Origin: Ruania halotolerans
GTDB taxonomy: Bacteria; Actinomycetota; Actinomycetes; Actinomycetales; Beutenbergiaceae
Reading direction: 5' to 3'
NCBI RefSeq assembly: GCF_021049285.1
Contig: NZ_CP088017.1
Coordinates: 1,437,380 to 1,501,379 of the forward strand
Length of the DNA: 64,000 nt
The notes under the pieces: generated by a model
Told to the model about the DNA's origin: nothing
Seen by the model: the letters and a program-made list of their open reading frames with translations, nothing else
Databases searched by the model: none
Translations under genes and position numbers: made by a program
Shown here: positions 26,173-36,323 of the stretch, one piece after another
How positions within the stretch are numbered: position 1 is the stretch's first letter
Layout of the letters: each line of letters starts with the position of its first letter

Positions 26173-27057
26173 ATGGTGACGTACACGAGGGACGGTTTCC
26201 CCGGGCAGCGCATGCGTGTGCTGCCGCGCCCGCTGGTGACCCGCGCAACTCAGTCCGGTCTGACGTCCCGGCTGCTCGTGACCGACGCCGGCTACTTCCC
26301 GCACGCCGCCAACCATGGCCGCTCCCGGCCACAAGGAGCCCGGGAGGCGGTGGTGCTGGTGTGCACCGATGGCCGAGGCTGGTGTGACGTGGACGGGGAG
26401 ACGGTGCCGGTGCGGGTGGGCCAAGCGCTGGTCCTGCCGCCGGGAACGGGGCACCTCTACCGCGCGGATGCCGGCGATCCCTGGACGTTGTGGTGGCTTC
26501 ATGCCACGGGCTCGGATCTCCCGGACCTGCTCGCGCCGATGTCGGGCAGTTCGCGACGAGTGGTCGACCTGCACGATCCCGCGCGCGTGGTTCATCTGAT
26601 GGAGCAGGTGGTCCAGGCGCTCGAAAGGGACGAGACCGCTCCTTCCCTGATGGCAGCGGCGGGTGCGGCGTGGTACGTGTTCGCCCAGCTGGGTGCTGAC
26701 CGGCTCGCGGGACCGCGGGATGAGGCGGGGCCGGTCCAACGGGCCCGTGAGTACCTCCTGGAACACCTGGAGGAGCCGGTCCGGGTGCCCGATGTCGCTG
26801 CGCACGTGGGACTGAGCACCTCCCACCTGGCGGCCCTGTTCCGGCAGGCGACCGGTGGCGGCGTCCTCGACTACCTCACCCGCACCCGGATGGCCCGCGC
26901 CCGGGTGATGCTGGTCACCACGTCCCGGACAGTCGCTGAGATCGCCCGGTCGGTGGGCTACACCGACGAGTTCTACTTCTCCCGCCAGTTCCGGGCCGTC
27001 AGCGGCACCAGCCCGTCCCAGTTCCGCAAGGCGTCGCGAGCCGAGCATGTGCAATGA
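26173..27057 (+). CDS. AraC family transcriptional regulator
   Basis: Activator-type regulator of 294 residues. An N-terminal cupin-like sugar-sensing domain (REAVVLVCTDGRGWCDVDGE, then VLPPGTGHLYRADAGDPWTLWW) precedes two helix-turn-helix units, VPDVAAHVGLSTSHLAALFRQ and VAEIARSVGYTDEFYFSRQF, and the closing GTSPSQFR. The frame is open to 26104. I prefer the ATG at 26173 because a CAGACT -10-like box ends six bases upstream and the gap to the divergent operon becomes long enough for promoters. It is the likely local regulator of the DUF5107/alpha-galactosidase operon. Confidence 0.9.
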   Translation: MVTYTRDGFPGQRMRVLPRPLVTRATQSGLTSRLLVTDAGYFPHAANHGRSRPQGAREAVVLVCTDGRGWCDVDGETVPVRVGQALVLPPGTGHLYRADAGDPWTLWWLHATGSDLPDLLAPMSGSSRRVVDLHDPARVVHLMEQVVQALERDETAPSLMAAAGAAWYVFAQLGADRLAGPRDEAGPVQRAREYLLEHLEEPVRVPDVAAHVGLSTSHLAALFRQATGGGVLDYLTRTRMARARVMLVTTSRTVAEIARSVGYTDEFYFSRQFRAVSGTSPSQFRKASRAEHVQ

Positions 27058-27148
27058 CGCAACTGACCGTCAAGGCTCGGCCACGCCGGGCTCTGCCTCA
27101 GCGTGCGGTCGCCGTGGAAGGAACGTCGCCGCGGAGCAGGCTCTGCCT

Positions 27149-28030
27149 TCAGAGCAGGCGCGCGGCCAGGTAGGCCAACCACGCGAGTAGGGCCGCATAG
27201 GCCATCACGGTGGTGACCTTCTGCTTCGCGTCGAGTGCCCAGCACAGCGCCGCAGCGCAGATCAGCGACCAACATCCGGGCACGCTCCATCGCACGATGT
27301 CTGCCTGGAGTCCGCTGCTGTCGGTTTGTGGAGGAACGATGAACACATACGCTGCGGCCAGCGCGAGTGCCACCACTGCCAGCGCGATCCCCAGAACCCG
27401 GCGGTGCCGATGGGCGAAGGTCTGCAAGGGAGGCGGCTCCACCGGCTCCGGTTCGCCCGCCCGTGAGCTGCCCGAACCCGGACCTGGCCGGCCGTCGGTC
27501 ACGTCCCACGCGTGGTGGATCAGGTCGTGCAGCAGGTACTGCATCAGGGAGGTGACGGTGAACACCGATCCGTTGCTGCGCCGTCCGGGGCGATCGGCTG
27601 CCTCCGGGGGTACTGCCTCGATCGCGGCCGCCAGCGCCGCACCGCGGTCGGCGATCTGCTCGGCCACCTGTGCCGGATCCTCCTGCAGGTACTGACCTGC
27701 CGCGGCAGCCGCGTCCGAGTCCCAGTCTTCGAAGACCGGGTCATCCTCGTCCAGCAGGAGGGTGAGCCGCTCATCGAAGACGCCCAGGACGTCGCGCACA
27801 TGGGCGGCGTACTCCAGGGTGGACCACGTCTGTGGTGCCGGACGTTCGGCCACCTCAGTGCGTTGCAGCACCACCGGCCAGACCTCCAGCTGGGTGCGCA
27901 GAGCGCCCGGGATCTGCGTCAGGTCGAGTACACCCACCTCGGCACCGCAATCCGGGCAGCGGCGATCCACCACCCAGGTCCAGTCCTTGGTGTCCGGGGT
28001 GATCTCGGGTAACGGCGATTCGGCTGACAC
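27149..28030 (-). CDS. DinB-like protein fused to C-terminal membrane segments
   Basis: Protein of 293 residues. The N-terminal part (about 1-185) is a DinB/maleylpyruvate-isomerase-type four-helix bundle with the usual opening PDTKDWTWVVDRRCPDCG, the WSTLEYAAHVRDVLGVFDERL helix and the metal-type histidines of LLHDLIHHAWDV. A proline/glutamate-rich linker then leads to three hydrophobic segments (about 205-293). I choose the GTG at 28030 because a TACGGT box (28042-28037) ends six bases before it and the family starts near there; an ATG at 28084 is also in frame. Function of the membrane part is unknown. Confidence 0.8.
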   Translation of the reverse strand: MSAESPLPEITPDTKDWTWVVDRRCPDCGAEVGVLDLTQIPGALRTQLEVWPVVLQRTEVAERPAPQTWSTLEYAAHVRDVLGVFDERLTLLLDEDDPVFEDWDSDAAAAAGQYLQEDPAQVAEQIADRGAALAAAIEAVPPEAADRPGRRSNGSVFTVTSLMQYLLHDLIHHAWDVTDGRPGPGSGSSRAGEPEPVEPPPLQTFAHRHRRVLGIALAVVALALAAAYVFIVPPQTDSSGLQADIVRWSVPGCWSLICAAALCWALDAKQKVTTVMAYAALLAWLAYLAARLL

Positions 28031-28140
28031 AGCACTACCGTAGCCGTGCCGGATGTCCGCATGGTCGGTCGCGGATTTGTCCATGGATTGCGTGGAATCA
28101 CCTATCGCGTGCGCTAGCGAGCTCCCTCTACTCTCACCTG

Positions 28141-30534
28141 ATGCGCACCGGCAGCAACGCCTCATCCCTGCCCAACACCCCGCGGGTACACGCTGCTGCC
28201 GGGCCTGAACCGCGGCGCGGCGAGCTGCCGTTCGGCGACCCTGCGGGGGCGCCGGACCGGATCGAGGTGACCAGTCGATGGCTCGAGCGAGCCGGTCGGC
28301 CGTGGCTGCCCATCACGGGGGAGATCCATTACCACCGGTTGCCGCGGGAACGGTGGTCGGAAGTGCTGGGCAAGGCTCGTGCCGGGGGGCTCGACACTGT
28401 CGCCACCTACGTGATGTGGCAGGTGCACGAACCACAGCCAGGAGAATTCTGCTGGGACGGCGATCGTGACCTGCGCGCCTTCATCCAGCTGGCCGCAACT
28501 CACGAGCTCGATGTCCTCGTCCGGATGGGCCCCTGGTCGCACGGGGAGGCTCGCTACGGCGGCTTCCCGGACTGGCTCGTGGCCCTCGGCCTTCCGATGC
28601 GGACCAACGACCCGGCCTATCTCGACCTGGTGCGCACGCTCTACAGCGAGACCATCGCCCAGCTTGCCGGACTGACCCACGGTGATCGCGGCCCCGTCGT
28701 GGCCGTCCAGATCGAGAACGAGCTGTACGACCAACCGCACCATCTCGCGACGCTGCGCACGATCGCCGAAGAGCTCGGCTTGCACGTCCCGATATGGACC
28801 GCAACGGGCTGGGGCGGTGCGCAGGTCCCGCAGACGCTGCTCCCGGTCTACAGCGCGTATGCGGACGGATTCTGGGAGGACTCGGCCACCGAGTGGCCGG
28901 AGTTTGCGGCGTCTCATTTCCGCTACAGCCAGGTGCGTGACGACCTGAGTGTGGGCAAGGATCTGCGCGAGACGCTCGACGGGATCGTCCTCGAGCCAGG
29001 CGCTGTTCCACTCAGGGACGATGCCGCACTTCCGTTCGCCACCTGCGAGCTCGGTGGTGGAATGCACGTGGCATACCACCGGCGACCACTCGTGCGGCCT
29101 GATGATGTGGCCGCGCTCGCGCTCGCAAAGATCGGCAGCGGATCGACCTGGCAGGGCTACTACATGTACGCCGGCGGAACGCAGCGAAGGGGACCGAACG
29201 GCACTGAGCAGGAGTCGCACGCCACCGGCTACCCGAATGACGTGCCGACGCGCACCTACGACTTCCACGCCCCGATCGGCGAGCATGGTCAGGTTCGGGA
29301 GCACTACCACCAACTCCGGCGCCAGCACCTCTGGCTCCAGGCCGACGGCCCCGCCATCGCCACGATGCAGGCCGTCGTCGGAGGTGGCAGCGAGGATCCG
29401 GGTGAACTGCGCTGGGCGGTGCGGGCCGATGGCGAGCGCGGCTATCTCTTCCTGTCCACCTACCAGCCGGCCAGGCGCCCGCTGGCGGCGCAGGCAGGCG
29501 TGCAGCTCACCATCGACTTCGACGACGCCACCATCACGGCACCGACCCGCCCCATCGACATCCCGGCGGGGGTCAGCATGGCCTGGCCGCTGCGCTATCC
29601 GCTCACTGAGAGCCTGACCCTCCGGAGCGCGACCGCCCAGCTGGTCACCCGGATCAGCGACGACGATGGCGAGATCGTGGTGGTCAGCGCCAGCGGCGGT
29701 ATCCCGGTCGAGCTTGCGTTCGACGGTGATGTGTCAGTCGCTGGGACGGGTGTGACCAGCATCGGTGGCACAGCGGCCGGCGGCACGATCGTGACCGTCG
29801 ATACCCCCGGTCCTGAGGCCGTGATCGAGCTGCCCGGGGTGCGCATCCTGGTTCTCGACGAGTCGACCGCCGACCGGCTCTACCGGTTGGAGCTGGGCGG
29901 GCGAGACCGTTTGGTGCTCTCCGATGCACCGATCTACACCCGCGACCGAGAACTGGTCCTGCACACCGATTCCGCCGTCACACTCTCGTTTCTCCCGGCA
30001 CCGGGCGCCCTCTCCTCAGTGGAGGCCTCCGTGTCTGGCACGGGTGACCACCTCGGCCTCTGGCGCAGGTGGCGAATCGAGCCGCAGGTGGCCGGCCGGC
30101 ACCGTCTGCTCAGTGACCTCACACCTGCTGGCTGGTCGGTGCCGGAGTTGAGGCGTGGCGGCTCGATGAACCGGCTCAGCGCACCGACGGACTTCTCAGC
30201 CGCAGCCCGGGTCCGCGTCGACGTACCGGACGGACTCTTCGAGGGTGCCGACCGGGTGCTCGTGCAGGTGGCCTGGACTGGAGATATCGCCCGGGCCGTG
30301 GTCGGGGCCGATGTGGTGAGTGATCACTTCTGGCACGGTCGTGTCTGGGATATCGACGTGACTGCGCAGCGGCAGCAGATCCGCGAGCATGGCCTGGTGC
30401 TGGAGTTCCTGCCGTGGCATGCAGGGGCTGGCATCTGGGTCGACCCGGCTGTTCGCGACGTACCTGAGGGCGTCGTGATCGATGCGGTCGACCTGATCCA
30501 GGTGGCCAGAGTCGGACTCGCGCCGATGGGTTGA
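28141..30534 (+). CDS. Beta-galactosidase, glycoside hydrolase family 35
   Basis: A 797-residue GH35 enzyme. The barrel starts with the substrate-binding block PITGEIHYHRLPRERW, then TVATYVMWQVHEPQPGEFCW and VRMGPWSHGEARYGGFPDWL. The acid/base glutamate is in VAVQIENELYD (Glu about 194) and the nucleophile in TCELGGGMH (Glu about 303). Beta-sandwich domains follow. There is no signal peptide, so it probably acts on imported galactosides. A TACTCT box six bases before the ATG suggests a leaderless message. It stands alone but lies close to the alpha-galactosidase operon. Confidence 0.92.
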   Translation: MRTGSNASSLPNTPRVHAAAGPEPRRGELPFGDPAGAPDRIEVTSRWLERAGRPWLPITGEIHYHRLPRERWSEVLGKARAGGLDTVATYVMWQVHEPQPGEFCWDGDRDLRAFIQLAATHELDVLVRMGPWSHGEARYGGFPDWLVALGLPMRTNDPAYLDLVRTLYSETIAQLAGLTHGDRGPVVAVQIENELYDQPHHLATLRTIAEELGLHVPIWTATGWGGAQVPQTLLPVYSAYADGFWEDSATEWPEFAASHFRYSQVRDDLSVGKDLRETLDGIVLEPGAVPLRDDAALPFATCELGGGMHVAYHRRPLVRPDDVAALALAKIGSGSTWQGYYMYAGGTQRRGPNGTEQESHATGYPNDVPTRTYDFHAPIGEHGQVREHYHQLRRQHLWLQADGPAIATMQAVVGGGSEDPGELRWAVRADGERGYLFLSTYQPARRPLAAQAGVQLTIDFDDATITAPTRPIDIPAGVSMAWPLRYPLTESLTLRSATAQLVTRISDDDGEIVVVSASGGIPVELAFDGDVSVAGTGVTSIGGTAAGGTIVTVDTPGPEAVIELPGVRILVLDESTADRLYRLELGGRDRLVLSDAPIYTRDRELVLHTDSAVTLSFLPAPGALSSVEASVSGTGDHLGLWRRWRIEPQVAGRHRLLSDLTPAGWSVPELRRGGSMNRLSAPTDFSAAARVRVDVPDGLFEGADRVLVQVAWTGDIARAVVGADVVSDHFWHGRVWDIDVTAQRQQIREHGLVLEFLPWHAGAGIWVDPAVRDVPEGVVIDAVDLIQVARVGLAPMG

Positions 30535-30572
30535 TCCTGTTCCAGCTCGGTCAGCAGTGCACTCAGCGTCGG

Positions 30573-30578
30573 TAGACT
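30573..30578 (+). promoter_or_regulatory. Probable -10 box of the gatCAB operon
   Basis: TAGACT ends seven bases before the gatC ATG, predicting a leaderless or nearly leaderless transcript. No clear -35 is visible at the usual distance. The same box-to-start spacing recurs at several other genes in the window, which raises confidence. Confidence 0.45.
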
Positions 30579-30585
30579 CGCCGCC

Positions 30586-30885
30586 ATGTCCACCATCAAT
30601 GCAGACGAGGTCGCGCGCCTGGCCGCGCTGGCCCGGATCGACCTCACACCCGAGGAGACCGACCGCCTCGCGGGCGACCTCGACGTGATCGTCCAGGCCG
30701 TCGCGGAGGTCTCTGAGATCGCCGGCGACGACGTGCCCGCAACGAGCCACCCGATTCCGCTGACCAATGTGCTCCGAGACGATGTGGTGGGCCAGACCCT
30801 GCCGATCGAGGACATTCTCGCGCAGGCGCCGGATGCCGAGGACGGTCAGTTCGCAGTGCCGCAGATTCTGGGAGACGAGCAGTGA
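30586..30885 (+). CDS. gatC: Asp-tRNA(Asn)/Glu-tRNA(Gln) amidotransferase subunit C
   Basis: A 99-residue GatC that bridges GatA and GatB in the transamidosome making Gln-tRNA(Gln) and possibly Asn-tRNA(Asn). Motifs [16 protein letters not shown] and the C-terminal [20 protein letters not shown] are typical. First gene of gatCAB; the stop overlaps the gatA GTG start (GTGA). Confidence 0.96.
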   Translation: MSTINADEVARLAALARIDLTPEETDRLAGDLDVIVQAVAEVSEIAGDDVPATSHPIPLTNVLRDDVVGQTLPIEDILAQAPDAEDGQFAVPQILGDEQ

Positions 30886-32435
30886 GCGGGGCTGGCGTGA
30901 GCGACCTGACCCGCCTGAGTGCCGCGAGTCTCGCCGACCGGCTCCGCGCCGGTGAGGTCTCCAGCGTGGAGGCCACCCAGGCGCACCTGGACCGGATCGC
31001 CGCCGTGGACGGCGACGTGCACGCCTTCCTGCACGTGAACGCCGACGAAGCCCTCGCCGCCGCCGCCGACGTGGACGCCCGACGCGCCGCGGGCGAGGAC
31101 CTGCCGTACCTGGCCGGCGTGCCGATCGCCGTCAAGGACGTCGTGGTGACCAAGAACCAGGCGACCACGGCCGGCTCGAAGATCCTGGAGAACTGGATCC
31201 CGCCGTACGACGCCACGCTGGTGGAACGCCTACGGGCCACCGGCATGCCGATCCTCGGCAAGACGAACATGGACGAGTTCGCCATGGGCTCCTCCACCGA
31301 GCACTCCGCATATGGCCCCACCCGGAACCCGTGGGACCTGGACCGCATCCCCGGCGGCTCCGGCGGTGGCTCTGCCGCCGCGGTGGCCGCTTACGAGGCG
31401 CCGCTCGCGATCGGCACCGACACCGGTGGCTCCATCCGCCAGCCGGCCGCGGTCACCGGCACCGTCGGCATCAAGCCCACCTACGGATCGGTCTCCCGGT
31501 ATGGGTTGATCGCGCTGGCATCGAGCCTCGACCAGGCCGGGCCCTGCTCGCGCACCGTGCTGGACTCCGCCCTGCTGCACGACGTGATCGGCGGGCACGA
31601 CCCGCGCGACTCCACCTCATTGCCGGGCAAGGCGCCGTCCTACACCGCCGCGGCCCGCGAGGGCAGTGCAGGTGACCTCACCGGCCTGCGCGTGGGTGTG
31701 GTGCGTGAACTCGGTGGCGAGGGGTACCAGCCGGGAGTGCGCGCTAGCTTCGAGGCCTCCCTGGAGCAGTTGCGCGCCGCCGGCGCCGAGGTGGTGGAGG
31801 TCTCCTGCCCGAGCTTTTCGGCAGCGTTGGCCGCCTACTACCTGATCCTGCCCTCGGAGGCGTCCAGCAACCTCGCCAAGTTCGACGGGATGCGCTTCGG
31901 TCTGCGGGTGGAACCGGCCGAAGGTCCGGTCACCGCCGAGCGCGTGATGGCCGCCACGCGTGGCGCCGGGTTCGGCCCGGAGGTCAAGCGCCGCATCATT
32001 CTCGGCACCTATGCCCTCTCGGCCGGGTACTACGACGCCTACTACGGTTCCGCGCAGAAGGTGCGCACCCTCATCCAACGGGACTTCGCGGCCGCCTTCG
32101 AGGCTGCCGATGTGCTCGTCTCGCCGACCGCACCCACGACGGCGTTCCGGTTCGGGGAGAAGGTGGACGATCCGATGGCGATGTACCTCAACGACGTCGC
32201 CACCATCCCGGCGAACCTCGCCGGGATCCCCGGCATCTCCCTGCCCAGCGGGCTCTCCGACGACGGTCTGCCGGTCGGCTTCCAGATCCTCGCCCCGGCC
32301 CGTGCCGACGAGCGGCTGTACCGGGTGGGCGCCGCCCTGGAGGCACGCCTGCTCGCCGCCGACGGCGCACCCGTGCTCGCTCACGCCCCGGAGCTGACGG
32401 CCCAGCCCGCCACAACAGCAGAGGTGACCCGATGA
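30882..32435 (+). CDS. gatA: Asp-tRNA(Asn)/Glu-tRNA(Gln) amidotransferase subunit A
   Basis: A 517-residue amidase-signature enzyme that releases ammonia from glutamine. The Lys-cisSer-Ser triad is visible: [11 protein letters not shown] (Lys near 87), [12 protein letters not shown] (about 159-170) and [12 protein letters not shown] (about 181-192). The GTG at 30882 overlaps the gatC stop; a second GTG at 30897 is in frame but less likely because translational coupling fits the first. Overlaps gatB by four bases. Confidence 0.96.
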   Translation: MSGAGVSDLTRLSAASLADRLRAGEVSSVEATQAHLDRIAAVDGDVHAFLHVNADEALAAAADVDARRAAGEDLPYLAGVPIAVKDVVVTKNQATTAGSKILENWIPPYDATLVERLRATGMPILGKTNMDEFAMGSSTEHSAYGPTRNPWDLDRIPGGSGGGSAAAVAAYEAPLAIGTDTGGSIRQPAAVTGTVGIKPTYGSVSRYGLIALASSLDQAGPCSRTVLDSALLHDVIGGHDPRDSTSLPGKAPSYTAAAREGSAGDLTGLRVGVVRELGGEGYQPGVRASFEASLEQLRAAGAEVVEVSCPSFSAALAAYYLILPSEASSNLAKFDGMRFGLRVEPAEGPVTAERVMAATRGAGFGPEVKRRIILGTYALSAGYYDAYYGSAQKVRTLIQRDFAAAFEAADVLVSPTAPTTAFRFGEKVDDPMAMYLNDVATIPANLAGIPGISLPSGLSDDGLPVGFQILAPARADERLYRVGAALEARLLAADGAPVLAHAPELTAQPATTAEVTR

Positions 32436-33922
32436 CTGCACTGGTCGACTACGACGATGCGATCGCCCGGTTCGATCCCGTGCTCGGCATCGAGGTGCAC
32501 GTGGAGCTCGGCACGGCCACGAAGATGTTCGACGCCGCGCCGGCCCACTTCGGGGCCCAGCCGAACAGTGCCGTCACCCCGGTCTCGCTCGGCCTGCCGG
32601 GTGCACTGCCAGTGGTGAACGGCACGGCGGTGGAGTACGCCATCCGCATCGGCCTGGCCCTGAACTGCCAGATTGCCGAGAACTGCCGGTTCGCCCGGAA
32701 GAACTACTTCTACCCGGACGTGCCGAAGAACTTCCAGACCTCGCAGTACGACGAGCCGATCGCCTACGAGGGATACCTGGACGTCGAGCTCGAGGATGGC
32801 GAGATCGTCCGCGTGGAGATCGAGCGCGCCCATATGGAGGAGGACGCCGGCAAGAACACCCACGTGGGTGGCTCCGGGCGGATTCACGGGGCCGACCACT
32901 CCCTCGTGGATTACAACCGTGCCGGGATCCCGCTGGTGGAGATCGTCACCAAACCCATCACCGGCGTCGGCGCTCGCGCCCCCGAGGTCGCCCGGGCCTA
33001 TGTCTCGGCGCTACGGGACATCTTCCGCACCCTGGGTGTATCCGAGGCGAAAATGGAGCGCGGCAACGTCCGCGCCGACGTCAACCTCTCCTTGCGCGCC
33101 ACACCGGACGCCCCGCTCGGCACCCGCACCGAGACCAAGAATGTGAACTCCTTCCGCTCGATCGAGCGGGCGGTGCGGTACGAGGTCTCCCGCCAGGCGG
33201 CCGTCCTCGACGGCGGAGGTTCCGTTCTGCAGGAGACGCGTCACTTCCACGAGGACACCGGCAGTACGTCCTCGGGGCGGATCAAGTCGGATGCGGACGA
33301 TTACCGGTACTTCCCGGAGCCGGATCTGGTGCCGCTGGCACCGCCGCGGGAATGGGTGGAGGAGATCAGGGCGAGCCTGCCCGAGCTGCCGGCCCTGCGC
33401 CGTCGGAGGCTGCGTGCGGAGTGGGGTTACTCCGAGGAGGAGATGCGTGACGCCGTCAACGCCGGTGCGCTCGACCTGATCGAGGCGACCGTGTCCGCCG
33501 GCGCTCCGGCTCCCGCCGCGCGGAAGTGGTGGATGGGTGAGCTGGCCCGGACCGCCAAGACGAGCGGGGTGGAACTGGCGGAACTCAGCGTGAGCCCAGA
33601 GCAGGTCGCGCAACTGCAGGCCCTGGTGGACTCCGGTCGGGTGAACGACAAGCTCGCCCGGCAGGTCCTCGAGGGGGTGCTCGCCGGAGAAGGGTCCCCG
33701 GAGGAGGTCGTCACCGCGCGCGGGCTGGAAGTCGTCTCCGATGACGGCCCGCTGCTGGAGGTCATTGATGCCACCCTTGCCGCACAGCCCGATATCGCCC
33801 AGAAAATCAAGGAGGGCAATATGGGCCCGATGGGTGTGATCATCGGGGCCGTGATGAAGGCTACCCGTGGGCAGGCGGACGCGGGCCGGGTGCGGGAACT
33901 GGTGCAGGAGCGTCTCTCCTGA
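32432..33922 (+). CDS. gatB: Asp-tRNA(Asn)/Glu-tRNA(Gln) amidotransferase subunit B
   Basis: A 496-residue GatB that phosphorylates and amidates the mischarged tRNA. Family blocks: [20 protein letters not shown] (about 13-32), [44 protein letters not shown] and [12 protein letters not shown]. The C-terminal YqeY-like tail ends with [23 protein letters not shown]. The ATG overlaps the gatA stop (ATGA). The operon is complete. Confidence 0.97.
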   Translation: MTALVDYDDAIARFDPVLGIEVHVELGTATKMFDAAPAHFGAQPNSAVTPVSLGLPGALPVVNGTAVEYAIRIGLALNCQIAENCRFARKNYFYPDVPKNFQTSQYDEPIAYEGYLDVELEDGEIVRVEIERAHMEEDAGKNTHVGGSGRIHGADHSLVDYNRAGIPLVEIVTKPITGVGARAPEVARAYVSALRDIFRTLGVSEAKMERGNVRADVNLSLRATPDAPLGTRTETKNVNSFRSIERAVRYEVSRQAAVLDGGGSVLQETRHFHEDTGSTSSGRIKSDADDYRYFPEPDLVPLAPPREWVEEIRASLPELPALRRRRLRAEWGYSEEEMRDAVNAGALDLIEATVSAGAPAPAARKWWMGELARTAKTSGVELAELSVSPEQVAQLQALVDSGRVNDKLARQVLEGVLAGEGSPEEVVTARGLEVVSDDGPLLEVIDATLAAQPDIAQKIKEGNMGPMGVIIGAVMKATRGQADAGRVRELVQERLS

Positions 33923-33942
33923 GTGGGGCAGGAGGAGCCGAG

Positions 33943-34524
33943 ATGACCGTCAGCTGGACACCACCGGTACTCGCCGGTGAGATGGTCACGCTCCGCCCGA
34001 TCCGAGCCGATGATGCCACGGCGTTGTGGGAGGGCCTCAACGACCCCGAGAGCCGGCGGATGGCCGGCTTCACCAAGGAATACACCCAGGAGGCAGTCGC
34101 TCAATGGGCTGCCGAGGTGGCGCAGGTAGAGGGAAGATTCGACTGGGCCACGACGACTGACGGTGAGACGATTCTCGGCCGGATCAGCCTCAAGGCCGTG
34201 GATCTGGTGGCATCCCGGGCCGAGATCCGGGTGCTGACTCTCCCCGGGCATCGTGGGCGCGGATACGGGCGCGAGGCGATCATGCTCGTGCTCCGCTTCG
34301 CGTTCGGCCGCCCCGATGAGGGCGGACTCGGTCTGCACCGGGTAGGCCTGGAAGTGCTGAGCATCAACCCTCGCGCCGCCGCGCTCTATCAGAGCCTCGG
34401 GTTCGTCGTGGAGGGCCGGCGCCGCGAGGTGATCGGCGATGGGGACGGCGAGCGATTCGCCGACGCCATCGAGATGGGCATGCTCGACGACGAATACCCG
34501 GCAGCCCGGGACAGCTGGGCCTGA
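33943..34524 (+). CDS. GNAT family N-acetyltransferase
   Basis: A 193-residue acetyltransferase of the RimJ/RimL-like type: VTLRPIRADDATALWEGLNDPE at the N terminus, the acetyl-CoA loop LPGHRGRGYGREAIML near 102-117 and NPRAAALYQSLGFVVEGRRRE near 143-163. A GGAGGAG ribosome site lies 5-11 bases before the ATG. It follows gatB by 20 bp and precedes the glycerate kinase by 5 bp, so it may be transcribed from the gat operon. Acceptor substrate unknown. Confidence 0.9.
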   Translation: MTVSWTPPVLAGEMVTLRPIRADDATALWEGLNDPESRRMAGFTKEYTQEAVAQWAAEVAQVEGRFDWATTTDGETILGRISLKAVDLVASRAEIRVLTLPGHRGRGYGREAIMLVLRFAFGRPDEGGLGLHRVGLEVLSINPRAAALYQSLGFVVEGRRREVIGDGDGERFADAIEMGMLDDEYPAARDSWA

Positions 34525-34529
34525 CCTCC

Positions 34530-35663
34530 GTGAAGGTCGTTCTCGCTCCCGACTCGTTCAAGGGGTCTTTGACTGCCGCACAGGTGGCCGAGTGTCTCGC
34601 TCGGGGGGTGCGCCGTGCGGTGCCGGATGCCGTCTGCGTTGACGTTCCGGTTGCTGACGGTGGTGAGGGCACCGTGGCCGCTGCTGTCGCCGCGGGCTAC
34701 ACGCCGATCCAGGTGGACGTGACCGGCGCCCTCGGCGTGCCGGTCGCTGCCACCTACGCCCGCCGCGCGGGCCATGCCGTGATCGAGATGGCTGCTGCGG
34801 CAGGGCTTGATCAGGTCGGACCCGACATTCGCAGTGCCCGGACCGCCGGCACCGAGGGGGTCGGTGAGCTGATCCGGCACGCCCTGGACGCCGGGGCCAC
34901 CGATGTGCTCCTCGGTCTGGGCGGCAGTGCGACCTCGGACGGCGGAGCAGGCCTGGTGAGGGCGCTGGGACTTGGTCTCACTGACGCCGAGGGCAGGCCC
35001 GTGCACTCGGGCGGCGCCGCCCTGATCGACCTGGCCGAGGTGGATGTGACCGGGCTGGACCCGCGGATCGCGGCCACCACATTCGTGCTCGCCGCCGATG
35101 TGACCTCACCGCTGCTCGGCCCAGCCGGAGCGGCCGCCGTGTTCGGTCCACAGAAGGGCGCGGACGAGGCAGCGGTGGCCGACCTGGAGGCGGGCTTGAG
35201 CCGCTGGGTGGACGCGCTCGCCGAAGCGGGAGTCCCTCGGGCGGCTGAGCTCGCCAGGGCCTCTGGCGCAGGGGCCGCCGGCGGTCTCGGGTACGCGGGC
35301 CTCGCGTTGCTCGGTGCGCAGCGACGGTCCGGCATTGAGGAGGTCCTGCGACTGGTCCGCTTCGCCGAGCAGGTGCGCGGCTCCGACCTGGTGATCACCG
35401 GGGAGGGGAGCATGGACGCGCAGTCCTTGGCAGGCAAAGCCCCGGTGGGCGTGGCAGCGGCAGCCGGTGCCGCAGGCGTTCCCGTTCTCGCGGTGGTGGG
35501 ACGGTGTGCCGTGGACGAGGCGACTATTCGGGAGTATGGGATCGGTGCCGTCCACGCGCTGACGGATCTGGAACCGGATGTGCACCGGTGCCTGGCGAAC
35601 GCGGCCGAACTCGTCGACCAGGCAGCAGAGCGCGCCGTCCGAGCCTGGAACCGCCGAACGTAA
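34530..35663 (+). CDS. Glycerate kinase
   Basis: A 377-residue kinase of the GarK/GlxK family, forming phosphoglycerate from D-glycerate. It opens with KVVLAPDSFKGSLTAAQVAECL, followed by VPVADGGEGTV, DVLLGLGGSATSDGGAGL (about 125-142) and a FGPQKGAD motif. The C-terminal active-site block is DLVITGEGSMDAQSLAGKAPVGVA. GTG start at 34530 immediately follows the acetyltransferase gene. Whether the product is 2- or 3-phosphoglycerate cannot be decided here. Confidence 0.94.
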   Translation: MKVVLAPDSFKGSLTAAQVAECLARGVRRAVPDAVCVDVPVADGGEGTVAAAVAAGYTPIQVDVTGALGVPVAATYARRAGHAVIEMAAAAGLDQVGPDIRSARTAGTEGVGELIRHALDAGATDVLLGLGGSATSDGGAGLVRALGLGLTDAEGRPVHSGGAALIDLAEVDVTGLDPRIAATTFVLAADVTSPLLGPAGAAAVFGPQKGADEAAVADLEAGLSRWVDALAEAGVPRAAELARASGAGAAGGLGYAGLALLGAQRRSGIEEVLRLVRFAEQVRGSDLVITGEGSMDAQSLAGKAPVGVAAAAGAAGVPVLAVVGRCAVDEATIREYGIGAVHALTDLEPDVHRCLANAAELVDQAAERAVRAWNRRT

Positions 35664-35696
35664 GCAGGACGGGCTCGTGTTCTTTACGGTGGAGTG

Positions 35697-36284
35697 ATGA
35701 GGGGAACAACACAGGGACACAGAATCAATCGACGGCTGCGTACGGTGGTGCCGCTGGTGGCGATCGGAGGGATCGCCGTCGGGCTCGCTGGATGTACCGA
35801 CCCGAGTCCTGGGTGGGACGGGGTGTGGGACTTCTCCACCGGCACAGCGGCCGAGTTGCCCCAGATCGACGGGGAGACCGTCGAAGGACCGGATGTCGAT
35901 CCCGAGACCGTGCGGGAGATCGGCTCCGCGGGCAGCGCGACCGTGTTTGCGTCTCGGAGTGGGGATCTTCTGTGCCTGACCGTCTTTGCCACGGAAGCGC
36001 AGATCGCCGGCACCTCCTGCGCTGACGCTGAACCGTTCGACCGACGCGGCCTGGTCGCGGAGGTGCGAGGTTCGGGAGAGGGAGCAGATCTTGCGCTGTA
36101 CGCGGTGCCCCTCGGCTTTGACCTGACCGAGATGGACGAGTGGCCCGGCGTCACGGCACTGACCGAGCAGGTCGCGGTTCAGGACCTGGCCCAGACCCGC
36201 GCGGCTGACTGGGACGCACCGGAGTCGGTGGTCCTGTCGGGGCCCCGTGCTCAGGAGATCGAACTCACGGTGGCCCGCGGCTGA
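35697..36284 (+). CDS. Putative lipoprotein of unknown function
   Basis: A 195-residue secreted protein. A basic N terminus (TTQGHRINRRLR) and hydrophobic core end in the lipobox GLAGC near residue 32. The mature part is acidic and has two further cysteines that could form a disulfide (LLCLTVF and GTSCADA). I recognise no family beyond actinobacterial lipoprotein. The ATG at 35697 is preceded at six bases by a TACGGT box, suggesting leaderless transcription; a GTG at 35694 is also in frame. Confidence 0.72.
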   Translation: MRGTTQGHRINRRLRTVVPLVAIGGIAVGLAGCTDPSPGWDGVWDFSTGTAAELPQIDGETVEGPDVDPETVREIGSAGSATVFASRSGDLLCLTVFATEAQIAGTSCADAEPFDRRGLVAEVRGSGEGADLALYAVPLGFDLTEMDEWPGVTALTEQVAVQDLAQTRAADWDAPESVVLSGPRAQEIELTVARG

Positions 36285-36323
36285 CCGCATGGGGACCGCC
36301 CCGATGACAGCAATAGGACAGCG

